DNA of 64,000 nt from Mycteria americana (taxonomy: Eukaryota; Chordata; Aves; Ciconiiformes; Ciconiidae). The notes below the pieces were generated by a model. That model was not told the DNA's origin. It was given only the letters and a program-made list of their open reading frames with translations, and did not search any database. Position 1 is the first letter of the stretch, and every line of letters begins with the position of its first letter. A program made the position numbers and the translations under genes. Location: positions 108,920,062 through 108,984,061 of the forward strand of contig NC_134367.1 of the NCBI RefSeq assembly GCF_035582795.1, given 5' to 3'. Shown here in pieces: positions 1-12,659 of this stretch.

Positions 1-118
1 ATGGGTTGAGATAAAGACAGTTTAATAGGGAAAGCAAAAGCCGCGCACGCAAGCAAAGCAAAACAAAGAATGCATTCACTCCTTCCCATGGGCAGGCAGG
101 TGTTCAGCCATCTCCAGG
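1..118 (-). mobile_element. Partial ERVL-like LTR, cut by window edge
   Basis: This stretch matches the intronic LTR copy at 31330-31443 nearly base for base: gttgagataaagacagttta, then an A-rich purine block, then the ccatctccagg segment. It reads antisense, so LTR sense is the minus strand. The reverse-complement ATTAAA polyadenylation-like signal is present (tttaat near 25-30). The expected outer end of the LTR lies left of the window. At 118 the match stops abruptly after ccagg, and the next base begins an opposite-oriented LTR segment (119-459). Homology is by comparison within this window. The ERVL label rests on the 5-bp target duplications of the intronic copies. Confidence 0.85.
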
Positions 119-459
119 TGTCCTGGTTTCAGCTGAGATAGAGTTAATTTTCTTTATAGTGGCTGGTATGGGGCTATGTTTTGGATTTGTGCTGAAAACA
201 GCATTGATAATACAGAGATGTTTTAGTTGTTGCTGCACCAGTCAAGGACTTTTCAGCTCCCCATGCTCTGCCAGGTGCAGAAGGAGCTGGGAGGGGGCAC
301 AGCCAGGACCGTTGATCCAAACTGACCAAAGGGCTATTCCATACCATATGACGTCATGCTCAGTATATAAAGCCGGGGAAGAAGAAGGAAGGGGGGGACA
401 TTTGGAGTGATGGTGTTTCCCAAGTAACCATTACGTGTGATGGAGCCCTGCTTTCCTGG
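119..459 (+). mobile_element. Inverted LTR segment (U3 side), sense strand
   Basis: The segment begins with the LTR terminus TGTCCTGGTTTCAGCTGAGA and runs through U3 in the opposite orientation to 1-118. It includes a perfect CRE palindrome TGACGTCA (349-356) and a TATA box TATATAA (364-370). It ends at ccctgctttcctgg (to 459). That end is the reverse complement of the same ccagg site at which 1-118 stops, so the two pieces add up to one LTR with its U3 half flipped in place. The open frame across this stretch (159-410) has no recognisable domain and looks like LTR sequence, not a gene. Inversion is inferred; the two segments and the shared breakpoint are seen directly. Confidence 0.85.
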
Positions 460-491
460 TGTAGTGGTTTAACCCCAGCCAGCAGCTGGGG
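460..491 (-). mobile_element. LTR terminal stub
   Basis: tgtagtggtttaaccccagc and the following dozen bases match the outer terminus of the antisense LTRs at 31221 and 59462. The match is lost after about 32 bp. It is either a fragment of the same rearranged element or a separate short remnant. Confidence 0.7.
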
Positions 492-3111
492 TTATAAACT
501 TTTTTTTTTTAAATTTAACACCATTACAGTTTATTCTATCTCTAGTGGGCAAAGAATATTATATTCTGTTTCCACACTCACTACCCCTTTACATATTTGA
601 AGACTGTTTTCATGCAGGTCTTCAGAGTTTTCTTTAGGTGAAATGAGCTCAATTCTTTCTGCCTTATCTGAGAGGCCACGTGTTTTACATCTATAATATC
701 TCCTGAATTATCTCCAACTGATGCACATAGTTTTCACAAGTATAACGTCCCAAAATGTCATTCCTTCGTATCTGCAGTGCTACATTTTTGCTTATATATC
801 CCAGCACAATGTTTTCTGTTTTCATGCCAGATTGATACTATTGACTCATGTTCGGTTTGTGATAAAACATGCAGCTGTTTTTCTAAGGATTGCTGTCTGA
901 TTGTTCCCACTCTTAATAGTGTGTATTTAATTATTCTTACCTAAATGCGGTACTGCTCATTTTTGTTTGATGAGTTGCGTATACTTTTCGCATTGATTCC
1001 TTAACTTGTTGTGATGATTCTCAATTTGCAGCCTACCCTTTCACAGGCAGTTAAGGGATCCTCTGCAGCTGACGGCTGAATGGTATGTAATAATCCTCTC
1101 TACTGTGTTATCCAAAATATTAATGGAAGTTTTGACTAGTGCTAGACCTGAGGTAGGATCCTACACAATCCCATGTGCAAAATCCTTCCACTTTGACAGA
1201 GAATCATGAATAGCAAAACCAGCTGCATTTTCTCAACACGATATTAGTAGTCCTGTAAAAATGTCAACCAAAGCATGCTTCCTTAACCCACATTTGAAAG
1301 TGTCATGTGAAACAGTGTCAAAATGTAAGAGTTAGGATATATGGCTCTAATTGCTCCGTTCCTTGTCCCGAGGCCTGTTACTTTGTTATAGAAAGAATTT
1401 TGTTTCACTTGGTACAATGTTACCTTGATTAATCATGGGTCCTTGCTATTTTTTTCTTGCTCTTTTCTAGGTACTTGTTTAATTTAACAGAAAACTTATG
1501 GAATAAATAATTAAACATGCCAAAATGTTTATCATTCCCTGGCTATTCCCTTTCCTCTTTCTGAAGATGGTGTTTATCTTTACTAGTCTTCTGGAACCTC
1601 ATCTGCCTTTCAGGATTTCTCAAATACATAGTTGGTCTGAGATTATAGCAACTTTTAAAATATAAACCACACTGGAAATGTGTGCCAGTCTCCTTAGGTA
1701 AACTGGCTTTCCTGCAGGGGCATTTCCTGCATATCTCAGACTGTCTCATAATGTTCTGTAGTATTTAATAAATGCTTTTCCTGCTGTCAAAGATAGTAAA
1801 ATATTAGTTGTTATTGTGAAAAAGCACATTTTCACAATACATAAAGATACCGCAAAACTCGCATATTGAAGCAGAATCTCATTTAAGAAGTTTTATAGAC
1901 AGAAGGGTGAATATCTGCTGTTAGCCCCTCTGAATTTGACAGATATTCAGATACGAAGTCATGTGGTGACCTACTTTCACGATATAACATGGCAGTAAAT
2001 GCAGATGCCTCAGATTTGGGGCACAATATTGTGGGGTTTGGAATTCACATCTGATGTTCAGGGACAGAAGACACTAAATAAGTTAACAAAAGAGACTGCA
2101 TAAAATGAGTTTATACGACTATGGTTGGTGCGGCTTTGGACCAAAATGCAGTCAGACGATTGCTCTTAGTTTATCTGGAGACTCCCTCCAGTTTGATTTC
2201 ACACCTTGCCTAGGAATTCAAACAATCTGAACACATCTTTGCCTTGCAGCATAGTTAAATTAATGTTTCTATGTCTCGAGTTTCTAAGCTGAAAGTTGTC
2301 TTCTTAAAGAAGACCCTGGCTGTGTAGTGGAAAAAATGGAAGATGTCATGCAGTATTCATGTGCTTTTGTAGCTAACAGAGGCAACATTTTTATTTTTGC
2401 TTCTTACAAGTCAACAAGTTGATTTCATTCATTTTAACTTGCTCCTTCTGGTTTCTAAGAAATGAAAATGAGAATATGTTGCTAAACATGTAAGTATATA
2501 TAGTCGATTTGAAGCAACTCTCAGCCCTCTGTGCTTTTTGCAGAACACTTAAATTACATCTTAAGAAAACATAGTATGACCCTTCAGACAGATGGTCAGT
2601 GTTTTATGAGCATATGTTTATTAAGTTCAAAGAAAGTCCCACACTTGTTAACAAAGAATATTGATAAATACAATCAAAGGATTGGAAACTACATGATGTG
2701 TTTGGGTTTAATTCAGACCTGGCAGCTCTGCAGGATGAAATAATCCATGTAGGATGATTTTGGAATGGGTAAAGGCATAGACGCTCCCCAGCGCAGTTTC
2801 TGGATGTTAGCGTGGAGGTACCATTTGTTGGAGCAGAAGAGTAATTAAGTCTTTGTTCCTCTTCACTTGCACCGAGATGATTAGCAGGGGAATTTCGTTG
2901 TGCTTGGTACACTTCCAAATTTTGCAAGGCAGACACTTTTCTGATAAGAATTGGATTTCTTATTTCAGACCGTCCAGTGAACAACCATCAGAGGACAATT
3001 TCCCTCAGCTGCTGTGTCAGGCTCAGTGCCGTGTGTGCACACCTTGCCACGCTCAGCTACCCTAGTTGCTCAGATGAGTAGTTAGTCGTTAGGCACATCA
3101 AGCTGTTTACA
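492..3111. other. Intergenic, no gene seen
   Basis: AT-rich single-copy-looking sequence between the rearranged LTR and the 11-bp tandem repeat. The open frames on both strands are short and lack recognisable motifs. I recognise no transposon or RNA gene here. Confidence 0.6.
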
Positions 3112-3155
3112 AAACTTTTTGTAAACTTTTTGTAAACTTTTTGTAAACTTTTTGT
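3112..3155. repeat. 11-bp tandem repeat, 4 exact copies
   Basis: The unit aaactttttgt occurs four times without mismatch (3112-3122, 3123-3133, 3134-3144, 3145-3155). It is preceded by gtttacaa and followed by gtaagtacttac, so gtttac/gtaaac arms can pair around one unit. It looks like a minisatellite from replication slippage. No function is evident. Confidence 0.95.
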
Positions 3156-6100
3156 AAGTACTTACAGTACTTACAATACAAACAGCTACTCAAGCTTGTT
3201 TGCAATACTTTTACCTTCTTCCTTGGGATGCATTAGAAACAGTCCGTCTTCTTCAAGGTGAACATGAAGTCAGTAATGCTGTTTGTGGACATGGATCATC
3301 TTAATTCATTTTCCCAGTGACTTTTGCCACTTTTGTGATAGACTGTTTTTCTTTCTGGGCATCTATTAGCCTGCTAGGCAGCTCCAAGCCACCTCCCCTA
3401 TTTATGGGCATTTTAACAGAAGGAAATTAATAGGAATCCACATTGGGTGTGAATTTACAGTTCACTAATTCACACTATTCTTGCTGGAGACACTTCAGTG
3501 CTAAAGGCAGAATAGCTTATGGTACTGCAAAGCAAGATTACTTTCTCCTAGCAAGACAAAGTGGCCTTAGTGGGAATTAGGGCAGCTAAGCTGCAGCATT
3601 TGGAAATTTACACCCTAATTATCACAAATTGACTTCTCCATCTGGGTCAGAACAAATATATGAAGAATACTCAGGGGGTTGTCCAGTGTTTTACCTTTTC
3701 CTCCAGTACGATCTCCACTGAGATTTGTCTGGTTATATTCAGATTGTCACAGTGGAAAACTCTTCCACAGTTCAAATCAGCAAAAATGCTTTCTAATTTT
3801 CAGTTATCTGGATGTTCAAAGTATCTCTCAGAAGGTAGTATACATATATACTTGTCAGCGATGACAGTAACTGATAGATCATTAATATGAGTTATAAATG
3901 CCAGTACTGCTAAGATGTCATATTTGCTTCCATTTCAAGCCTGAGTCTGGCAACTTGATTAGCTTTGCTTAACTGAATAGTTTTGCTGATGTTAGTTGTT
4001 TCAATAGATACAGAATTATTGCCACTAAAATGGATGCTTCAGAAGCCAAAATACACACACACCCCCCGCAAAATACTTGCTGAAAAATATTTTTCTTTTA
4101 CATAACCATGTCCACAAAGGAAACCTCCCTGGAGTCAGTTTGACTTTGAGAGTTGCTTAAATTGCAATCCAAAGTAAACTCTTACAATACCTGTTAGGGA
4201 AAAAAAAGTTTGTTCCTATTAAGTGCTGTTTCACATCAGTTTATAGATCAACAATTTATGTAACCCAGTCAGCAAGAAACACGTGTATAGCATCTGCCCC
4301 TCTGAATCAATGAGCTGGCTGATGTCAAGGCAATTACGTTAACGTAAGGCTGTTGCAGGTTCAAGGAGAAGAGAGCTTAGTTTCTCCATAGGAGAACTAA
4401 ATGCCTTGAACTGAGAAACAGATTTTTTGTGAGTGCGTGTGTGTGTGCGCAGTACTTGTGAGTCATGATAGTTTCTTAAAGGCTGTTTAATGTGCTGAAG
4501 TTGACATGAGTCATTGTTCTCTTCCCAGGTAATGACTAGTTAAGATCACATTTAGCTCTTCCATTTCTCCAGTAATCTCTGAGACTTGTATTTCATTGAT
4601 CTTCCAGTGAACAACTGCTTCAGAGCTCTGAGTGACAAGTAAAGTCTTTAAGAAATAACACAAGAGAGCTCCATTTGGAGAGCATGGATGACTAGAGCTG
4701 GTACCTGTTACTGCTCAGCCACTTTTGTCTCAGAAATAAAAGTGACAATTGGTTTAACAAAAGAAAGCATACCTCGTCCTTACTGATTAACGTCACCAGT
4801 CATGAAGTAGGTACAAAACATATAGGACTTGGAAAAAGGAAACTCTGAATGACATCAATTTTATATTAACTCCCAAAAAATAAGCCCAAAAAGGGCATAA
4901 TTTTTATTTACTACATCACAATCACTGTTTCTCCTAGCTATTCCTAGAGTTAAATTGAGTATTTTAGATGGTATTCTGAATATTTACTTAAGATCTAGAC
5001 CCAAACTTTCATTATCTGACTCTTGTGGTCTAGGCAAGTTTATTTAGACTTTTCAAGATAACAGAAAGAAAAAGACAGAACCCAAATTGAGATTATATAT
5101 TTGCGGTATAAAGTGGGCTAGAAGCTCCAACCAGGATGTCAAATCTTTCCTGTTCTCTTCTTCATAAGAGACGAGTAAATCGCAGAGAATCACCTTGTCT
5201 TTCTGGTTCTGCTTCAGACTGGAAATATTTTATATGATCTTAAAAACAGGATGGCTAATGTATTAAAGGTTTATATTTAGAATAGGAATGATCTTTCAGC
5301 ACAGCAGTCTCATGAGACTTCTTGCTAAACATGTTCCCACTCCTCCATTGCCACCTCCAACCTTTTCTTCTGGTATTTTTCCAATTTATAATACGAATTC
5401 TTCAGTTCTTGTTGTCAAATGCGAAAATAGTTTTTATAAGAGACTTTAGCTGAACTGACTAGAAATTCTAAGTGATACAGAGTGCTACAATCATTAGTTT
5501 AACTCCTACAGTTAAAAAAATCCCTATTTAGGGGTTTTGAGTTTTCTCTCTGGTGTGACATGAGAAATATATTTCAAAGTTACAAAAGCTTAGGGGATCA
5601 GTTTGGACAATCTTTAATTGAATTCAGCATTTGGTAAAGACTTCTGTTATTGATATGTTAACAATACAACTCGTCTTTTGGGCGATTGATTTTTTTTTCC
5701 TTTAAAAATCAGTAAAAAAAAGATAAGTAAAACCTGATAGTAATTTAGCAGAGGCAGAGGACAAGGAGGCAGGGTTATAAAGGATCCTGAGCTGATGGCA
5801 ACTAGTCCATTTGTACTGTCACTGCAGTGCATGCTGCTGTACATCTGCATAGCCTCCCCTTTCTTTCACATCACAGATGTACCCACCTCTCATAAAACTG
5901 CATCGAAAGTGAAAATACTTTTTCTGAATAAATAAATCCATAATTTAATGTTTATGTATTCATTAGTCAATGCTGTTATTTGTGCAGAGCATATTGTAAC
6001 CATTTATGTGTGCACGTTCAAAATGACTAACACCATTAATTCCATTAGAACACATATGTTGGTTTGGTGAAATACTGATTTTTTTCTAAACTGTAGCAAA

Positions 6101-7244
6101 GACACCAGGCCTTGGTTTATTGCACCAGATTGTTTTTTTTCTGGACAGCAGGGATGAGCATTCAGTAGCAGTCTCAGTATAAAGAGATAAAGCAGAAGAG
6201 CATTTGGTTTAATATGATAGAATTTAATCTTTCTCTGAGAAGGAGAGCTGTTGAAGAGCATCACATATTTGACTTTGTTCCGGCTTCTCTGTTGAGAATG
6301 ATGGAGCCGTGAGGTGTGATCTGATACAGTCTGCAATGAGTGGGAGCAACCAGCAGGGCTTGTACATTAGCAGAATATTTCAGGCTCTGGGTGGGAAAAA
6401 ATGAAACACCATTAAAATCAGAGGAATTTAGCCCAGAATGTTATTTCAGCGTTTGGACAAATGCATATCTTATGCAAATTGTCTTATTAGCATAGCTAGC
6501 TCTGCAAGATTTTTAGTGACTGATGAAGGATTTCTCATAGGTTACTTATTCAGAAAATTTGCCATTCCATTTTCATTCCTTTGATGGAATTCAGTTATTC
6601 AGAATTGATAAAGTTGGAGCCCACTGTCTCCCCAGCACAGACCCAAATTAACTTCCTTCTTAGCAGGATTAACCAATGTTAGCAAGAATTACTTGTGTAA
6701 AGTTTCCATGTATTGATTAGAAGCAAATCAGCTAATGTCAACGGCAATTAAGACTGTTTCATATATTCCATGTTGAGATCTTACTTTCTATTCCCTGCAT
6801 GGGCTCCCATTTTTATGTTGGGCTTCCTCTCCAGGCTAAAGTTCTTGAACAGTTCAGAAAAATATTCATAGAAAAAAAACTAGACATGTTATTTTGCCAA
6901 TGCTGAAAACCTTATGAGTAATTTATGGGAGGCTCCTGGCTTGTCTATGTATTGGAAGGACTCCACATCTGGAAGGAGGTAACTTTTGTAACATGCATAT
7001 GACTTCTGCTGTGGCCAAAAGTAATTATTGTCTTTGGCTAATTTTAATCCTTCTGAAAATTTCACACATAGTTACTAGAAATCTGTTGGAATTAAGCAAA
7101 TTCTTTCTCCATTCTATTTCACTAGTTATGCTTTAAAGCAAGACCGCCCCTGCAATTGCTATTTCCAATTGCTTTTGGTACTCTGTCCTGGAACCAAGAG
7201 CAGAGATCCTGTCTTTCTGGAGTGCTTAGTATCCTGTCAGGTGG
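3156..7244. other. Intergenic, no gene seen
   Basis: AT-rich sequence with small simple repeats, such as an acacac/cccccc run near 4053-4068 and a gtgtgtgtg run near 4436-4450. There is an octamer ATGCAAAT-type match near 6474. No convincing coding exon, RNA gene or transposon was recognised. Confidence 0.55.
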
Positions 7245-7276
7245 TTCATCACTGGTGAGAAAGCACCAGTGATGAA
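7245..7276. repeat. Perfect 13-bp inverted repeat hairpin
   Basis: The left arm ttcatcactggtg (7245-7257) and right arm caccagtgatgaa (7264-7276) are exact reverse complements around the 6-nt loop agaaag. As RNA or single-stranded DNA this forms a stable stem-loop. The stem is shorter than a typical pre-miRNA. No adjoining gene, poly-T terminator or transposon terminus was recognised. Confidence 0.9.
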
Positions 7277-7894
7277 GTCTTAATGAACTCCCAGGAGACA
7301 AAAGCTGAATTTGGAGGAGGTGAGGAAGTGGGAGGCAGTGGATAGACCAGGCTGAGACTATGAACTAGCAAGAAGATAAGGGAAAGACAGGCTAGTGGGC
7401 AAGAACTGTGCGGTAGAGGTGTGAGGAGGCTGGAGAAATAGGGCAGAAAAGCATAGCTTAGGAGTTAAGAGGTGCAGTGAGATCTATGCTCACAGTATTG
7501 CTCCACTAACCCTGCAGATAATGGAAAAAGTCCCAGATTCCCTGTTCTCAAACACTCTTCTATTTGCTAGCAAATTAGCAGTGGCACGAACAGTCAAAAT
7601 GTTTATCATGCCTCTGTAGTGCTGGTTATCAAAGCATGGGACAGAACAGTTACTGAGATCAGTTAGTTTAGGTGAGTGATCGAAGTTGCAGATCTGAAGC
7701 CCCAGTTTTGCCAGTGGCCCTTGCAGGCATGAGTGTGATAGTGTATAATTCTGGTATTGGCTGGCAAGGGAATAGTAGAAGCAAACAGCATAGTGTTGTG
7801 CTCTGAACTGTCTTATTTTGCCTTTTAGGAACATTTCTGTATTGTATATTAATCTGTGCTTTTTAAAGTGGATTTCAAACATGGAGATCATAGC
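7277..7894. other. Intergenic, no gene seen
   Basis: A purine-rich stretch (about 7310-7450) is followed by ordinary sequence. A minus-strand open frame of about 130 codons (7490-7891) has no recognisable domain and borders a CR1 fragment, so I treat it as chance. Confidence 0.5.
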
Positions 7895-8199
7895 CTGACA
7901 GGAACCTTATGAAATTCAACAAGGATAAATGTAAAGCCCTGTACTAGGGAAGGAATAAGACCTGGCAATGATACAGGCTGGGAACTGACAAGTCTGCTGA
8001 AGATGACCTGAGACAGGCAGTGGAACAGGTTGCCCAGAGAGGTTGGAACATCTCTGTCCTTGGAGGTTTTCAAGACTTGACCAGATGAAGCCCTGGGCAA
8101 CCTGGTCTGACCTTGCATTTGGCCCTGCTTTGAGCAGGAGGTTGGACTAGAGACTTCCTGAGGTCCCTTCCAACATAAACTTTCCTATGATCCTATGAT
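7895..8199 (+). mobile_element. CR1 LINE fragment, internally deleted
   Basis: Two CR1 blocks are joined in + orientation. The first (about 7899-7955) is the part of the reverse-transcriptase ORF that reads as a diverged MRFN-K-K-LH region (atgaaattcaacaaggataa). The second (about 8006-8199) is the 3' end: caggttgcccagagaggttg, ggttttcaagacttgacc, then aggtcccttccaacataaac, ending cctatgatcctatgat. The latter is a diverged copy of the CR1 3'-terminal octamer signal. The C-terminal RT stretch between the blocks is missing. It lies upstream of CNIH3 and is not a functional element. Confidence 0.85.
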
Positions 8200-11100
8200 A
8201 ATGTAGTTAAAACGTATTCAGTTGGTTCCTACAAAAGAAAGTGGGAACAGTATTCTTGCTAACAGCTGGTGAAATAGCATATTTATTCACCTGGCAGTAA
8301 AATGAGATTATTGTCATGGGTTTGTGAACTACCATATTCTCGGTGTCTGAAAAGAAGAGTTCATTAACAAAATGTCACTTGCCTTTATTATTGCAAAGGT
8401 AACCTTTCGAAAATGAACTGACCGTGAAGTGATACAGTCATTTCATCTGGAATCTGCAGCTAATCTGAAATAGTAATGAATAAGAGTATGAAATGCTTCT
8501 ATTAATCTCTATGGGATATTAGCAGTAAAGCCCAATGATGGCAATTTGTATATAAGCATTGTTAATTATTTAGTATTACTTAAAGTTCACAAAAGAGTCC
8601 ATTGTATTATTAAAATATACTCAATCTAATGAATGAAAATTCTCTAATATGATTAATATAATGGCTTTTACTCTAACAGGCACTTAGTAATATATTACAC
8701 TTAAAACTGTATATGGTAACAATAATATATGACTCTTAAAACTATGAACCACCTTGGCTGAGGGTATAAAACCTTGTTGGTGGATTTACGGTGACTTTAG
8801 CTTCTCACTTCAGGGACTACTGGTCTTATAAAGACTTGTCCTTTAGGTTTATACAGTTGTACTTATTTGGGAGTTGAAAGGACTCGTTAGCAGTCCCTTC
8901 TCATCTCTGATGACGTTCTATAAATTAGCCACTGGAAATTTCTTTCAGTACTTTCATATTCTTTCATTATCTAGCACAAAAGGTAATTTCATATAAAATC
9001 ACGTGCTCCGACACCTGCTAACATAAGGACATCCTGAACTCATTGAGCTACTGCATCTATTTTCACAACGTCTATAGGAACATTGGATGTCATTTGGTTT
9101 TGAGGGCCGTCTGTTGCTCACCAGATGTACTCCTTTGTTATTGTTTATCTAGTGACTGAATTTTTCTGGTCCCTTCATAGAGGTCCTCACAAAGTAAAAA
9201 GTCATCCTTCAGTAAAAAAACCTAAATCCTCTCCACTTGTGCTTTGACCTATGGTAATATTTGCAGACTGATAGCTTTGAAAATCAGCGTCTCAGTACTG
9301 GTTGTACAAAAGCAGCACCACCATCACCTCTTGTGATGACTCTATATGAAATTGGGATCAGATTGTATTGCAAGGAAAGGCTTGCTTGTTTCTTTAACTC
9401 CCTCAGGAACCTGCTGTCATATTTGCCAATAAATATGCATGGTGAAGACAAATACTTTCTGTTTACAAACAACAAATTCAAAACACAAAATATGCTTCAG
9501 TGGTAACTGTAGCCTTCCTAAATTTAATCTGCTCAAGTAAAGCGAGGACCCTTACAGTCTTTTGTAAAAACCATTTATCCAAAGGTTTTACAAACACACC
9601 GTCATGATCTGTTTGTATGTATTGTGGGATAATAGCCTAGAAAATCAGTTCATGTAAAAACTTGTGCTAGGAAGTATTGTTAAGCTTGAAGTACCCTGTG
9701 TGACCCATCAGCAAATACATTTAAAAGAAATAGCCTCTGGTTGAAGATGAGAAGAGAGAATACAAACCATTTTTTTTATCAAACTGAACATGAACTTACT
9801 TTCCATTTCTTACTGACATGCTACTTGGTCTGAAATTCATCTCCACGCTTCAGTGTTCTGAATAATTTTTGCTACTGCATTCCTGGGTTACAGGTGTGTG
9901 CCGCAGGGCGAGAAAAGCAGTCCCTTCTGGGAATGGCCTGGGAATACACGACCTGGAGGAAGTGTGAGCATTTGTGAAATTTTGAAGACAGCAGAATGAA
10001 AGATGAGGTGCTAAGTCTGAGACTGTGGCTGCTAAAACGAGCTGCTGAACACCAGAGAGCAAGGATTACTGCATTTGCTAATGGACTGCTGCTGAACCTC
10101 TAGGCCTTTTATTTCTAATAATAGAAAAGAAACCCAGGTGTGTCTCAACATGTGGATGTCATTTTGTTTATTTTGGGAAAAGAAGCATTAAAATAACCCT
10201 TTTGAAAGCAACAGGTTTTTTCTAAAGGTGGTTATACTCTGTATTTGTCTGGTTTGCCTATTCCAGATCCCTTCAGCTGATAATGCTGCATCCTCAGCTC
10301 CTATACCCTCTGTTCTGGCCTCTGTGATATGCATTATTTCAAAGGAGCACGGCTGGTTGCTGGACTGTAATTTCTCATGCAGCTAGGTTCAGATCCATCA
10401 GTTCATTTGAAGGTTGGGACCAAGACCTTAGAAGTGGATGGCGAGCTAATAGACTGATGTTCCTGCTGTGTTCACAGAGGCTTAAACCAGTAAGAAGAGA
10501 GTCAGGCACATCCATATTATTTTCACCTTTTGCCTCAGATGCTGTGGTTTGCAGTAGTCTCGTTCAGAAATGACAAAGGAATGGCTCCCTGCTGTGAGGT
10601 CCTCATGCCACAGAGAGCTGTAACCAGTTTGTAAGGAGATGGAGACAAGGAAGACTTTTTAGTGATTACTAAGGCAAATCTCAGAGATATACTGAGTGAA
10701 GGGTAAATCTTTCCACCATTCTCCATCACTTAAATATCTCAGGATACTTAAGGTATGCTCATGGTAGAATGTAAGAAGACAGTAGGACAAAAATGTCCTA
10801 AATGCATCTTCATCAGAAACTGTATCTATCAGTATATCTGTCACTGTATATCAGAAACTTTTTTAATTAGTCAGCCACTAGCAATGATTAATGACTAGAA
10901 ATATGGGTAATGGGTAGTATATGTTTCAAAATCAGTAACAGGAAAGGCTGTGTGATCTTGGAAGCGTTGGGCTGTGGAACTGTCTCCTTGCAACATGAGA
11001 AACAAATATTTTGCCTGTGTGTTCAATGAAGGCCATATACATAGCTGGAATGTAAATGAAGATGAGAGACAGTGAAAAACAGGAGAATATTTCCCTTGGA

Positions 11101-12217
11101 GTGTAGTCCTAAACTGAGATTTAATGGTTGTTTCCACTTCTGTCTTTCCAATACCTACAGTGTATTTTTACAGATATGCATATGTGTGTGTGTGTATGTA
11201 TACATGTAAGTGCTCCAGAAAGAAATGTTTTATTTTGGTTTTCTTGGAAGCATCAGTTTATCTGTGTTGAATCTTAACATAGGTAATATAAATCCAGATA
11301 TTAAAGTAATTGCGGCAAAATAAAGAAAAAAAAATCCAAAGACGACTTCTGCACCTCATTTACAGCTCTTTTCAAAATGTGTGGTTATGAATAAACCATT
11401 TACTTTCGCAAGCATCCGCTCTGCAGGATTTCAGATACAGAAGAATTAAAAGGTCAGAGAATTACAATGTGTTTAGTGCATCTCTGTATGACAGCAAAGC
11501 TCATTGCTATTTGCTGTGTTCTGTCCTTCTTAATTAAAGCATCAAATCACATGTACAGTCTGGAGCAGCTCGATTATGAAAGGTTACATCCATCAGTTTA
11601 TTCCTGATTGGTTTATTAATTACTGGCCTTGACTCTTGATTCAAATCAGCACTCTTTCCTCAGGATAAAAGTGCATATTATGTTAAAAATAATATACCGT
11701 AATTTTAAACAAAAATATTTTTAAACATTTAAAAAGAAAGCTTGTATTAAACTTGGCTTTGATGGAAATACGATCTCTTGTACCATGAAGTCTGACTTTT
11801 CACAAGTGACCACTGGCAAATTTCTAAATAGTTTTGTTACTCACCCCCCCTTCCATCCATAAAAGGATAGAAAAAATGCTGTGAACTGAAATTCCTTTTA
11901 CGTTTTGTAAGGGTATTTCAAATATATAGCTTTCACCCATGGTTTTCAGAATATTTTTAAATGGGACTTCTGGTGGTTCTGTGGTATTTTCTCCTGAAAA
12001 CTTTTTGCTTACAAACCTGCTGTATTGTATCAGCTGACGTGCTCCAAAGAGGTGGAAGAACTTTTGATGGTAAATCTAAACCCGACCACCTGCAGAAATA
12101 GCTAACTCGTGTCTGGAGACGCTATGGATGCTGTTAAAGGCAGGGTGAGAAGGCGGGGGCTCACCCTCCCTTCCTTATTTCAAATATGTACTTCAGCAAT
12201 TTGGATATTGCGTATAC
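8200..12217. other. Intergenic upstream of CNIH3
   Basis: AT-rich sequence, notably 8480-8760, with a tgtgtgtgtgtgtatgtatac run near 11183-11205. No coding exon or RNA gene is recognisable. Distal regulatory elements of CNIH3 could lie here, but the single sequence does not show any. Confidence 0.5.
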
Positions 12218-12300
12218 AGAATCACACAGAATCGTATCGGTTGGAAAAGACCTTTAAGATCATCGAGTCCAACCATACCTGAAAGTCATCAAGAGCGCTC
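12218..12300 (-). mobile_element. Short CR1 3'-end fragment near promoter
   Basis: agaatcacacagaatcgtat, then ggttggaaaagacctttaag, then atcatcgagtccaacc is the reverse complement of a CR1 3' terminus. The LINE therefore points to the minus strand. It is heavily 5' truncated, under 100 bp, and lies about 130-200 bp upstream of the CpG island edge. Confidence 0.9.
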
Positions 12301-12642
12301 TCCCAATTTGTGGCATGTAAGAAAGGCTTGTCTTTATTTACTCTAACAGCAAATATCCTTTTCATCTAGTGGGGAAGGACGGACTGATCCTACCTCGCTG
12401 AGCTACTCCGCTTCAGTTAATCAGCTCCTAGGCTCGGTTTCTGTCCCCTCTCCCTCCATCACAGGACGGCCGCTCCAGCGCCCGCCTCCACGCCCCGGCC
12501 CATGCCCCGGCACCGCCTCGCCCTTCCTCCGGCCTCGCTCAACGCCGAGGCGAGGCCGAGGCGCCCGGACGCTGGGGCACGTCTCCCCCCTCCTCTCTAA
12601 CAGCTCCTGCCCTCCTCCTTCCAGAGTTACCTGATGCTAAAA

Positions 12643-12659
12643 GGAAAAAAAAAAAAAAA
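12643..12659. repeat. Poly(A) run in CpG island
   Basis: About 16 consecutive A residues interrupt the GC-rich island, roughly 555 bp upstream of the CNIH3 ATG. It is a simple mononucleotide run and likely to vary in length. Confidence 0.9.

Noticed and set aside
159..410. 83-codon + frame containing the LTR TATA box
   Set aside because: It is LTR sequence, and its counterpart appears in reverse at 31493-31684. It is not a gene.
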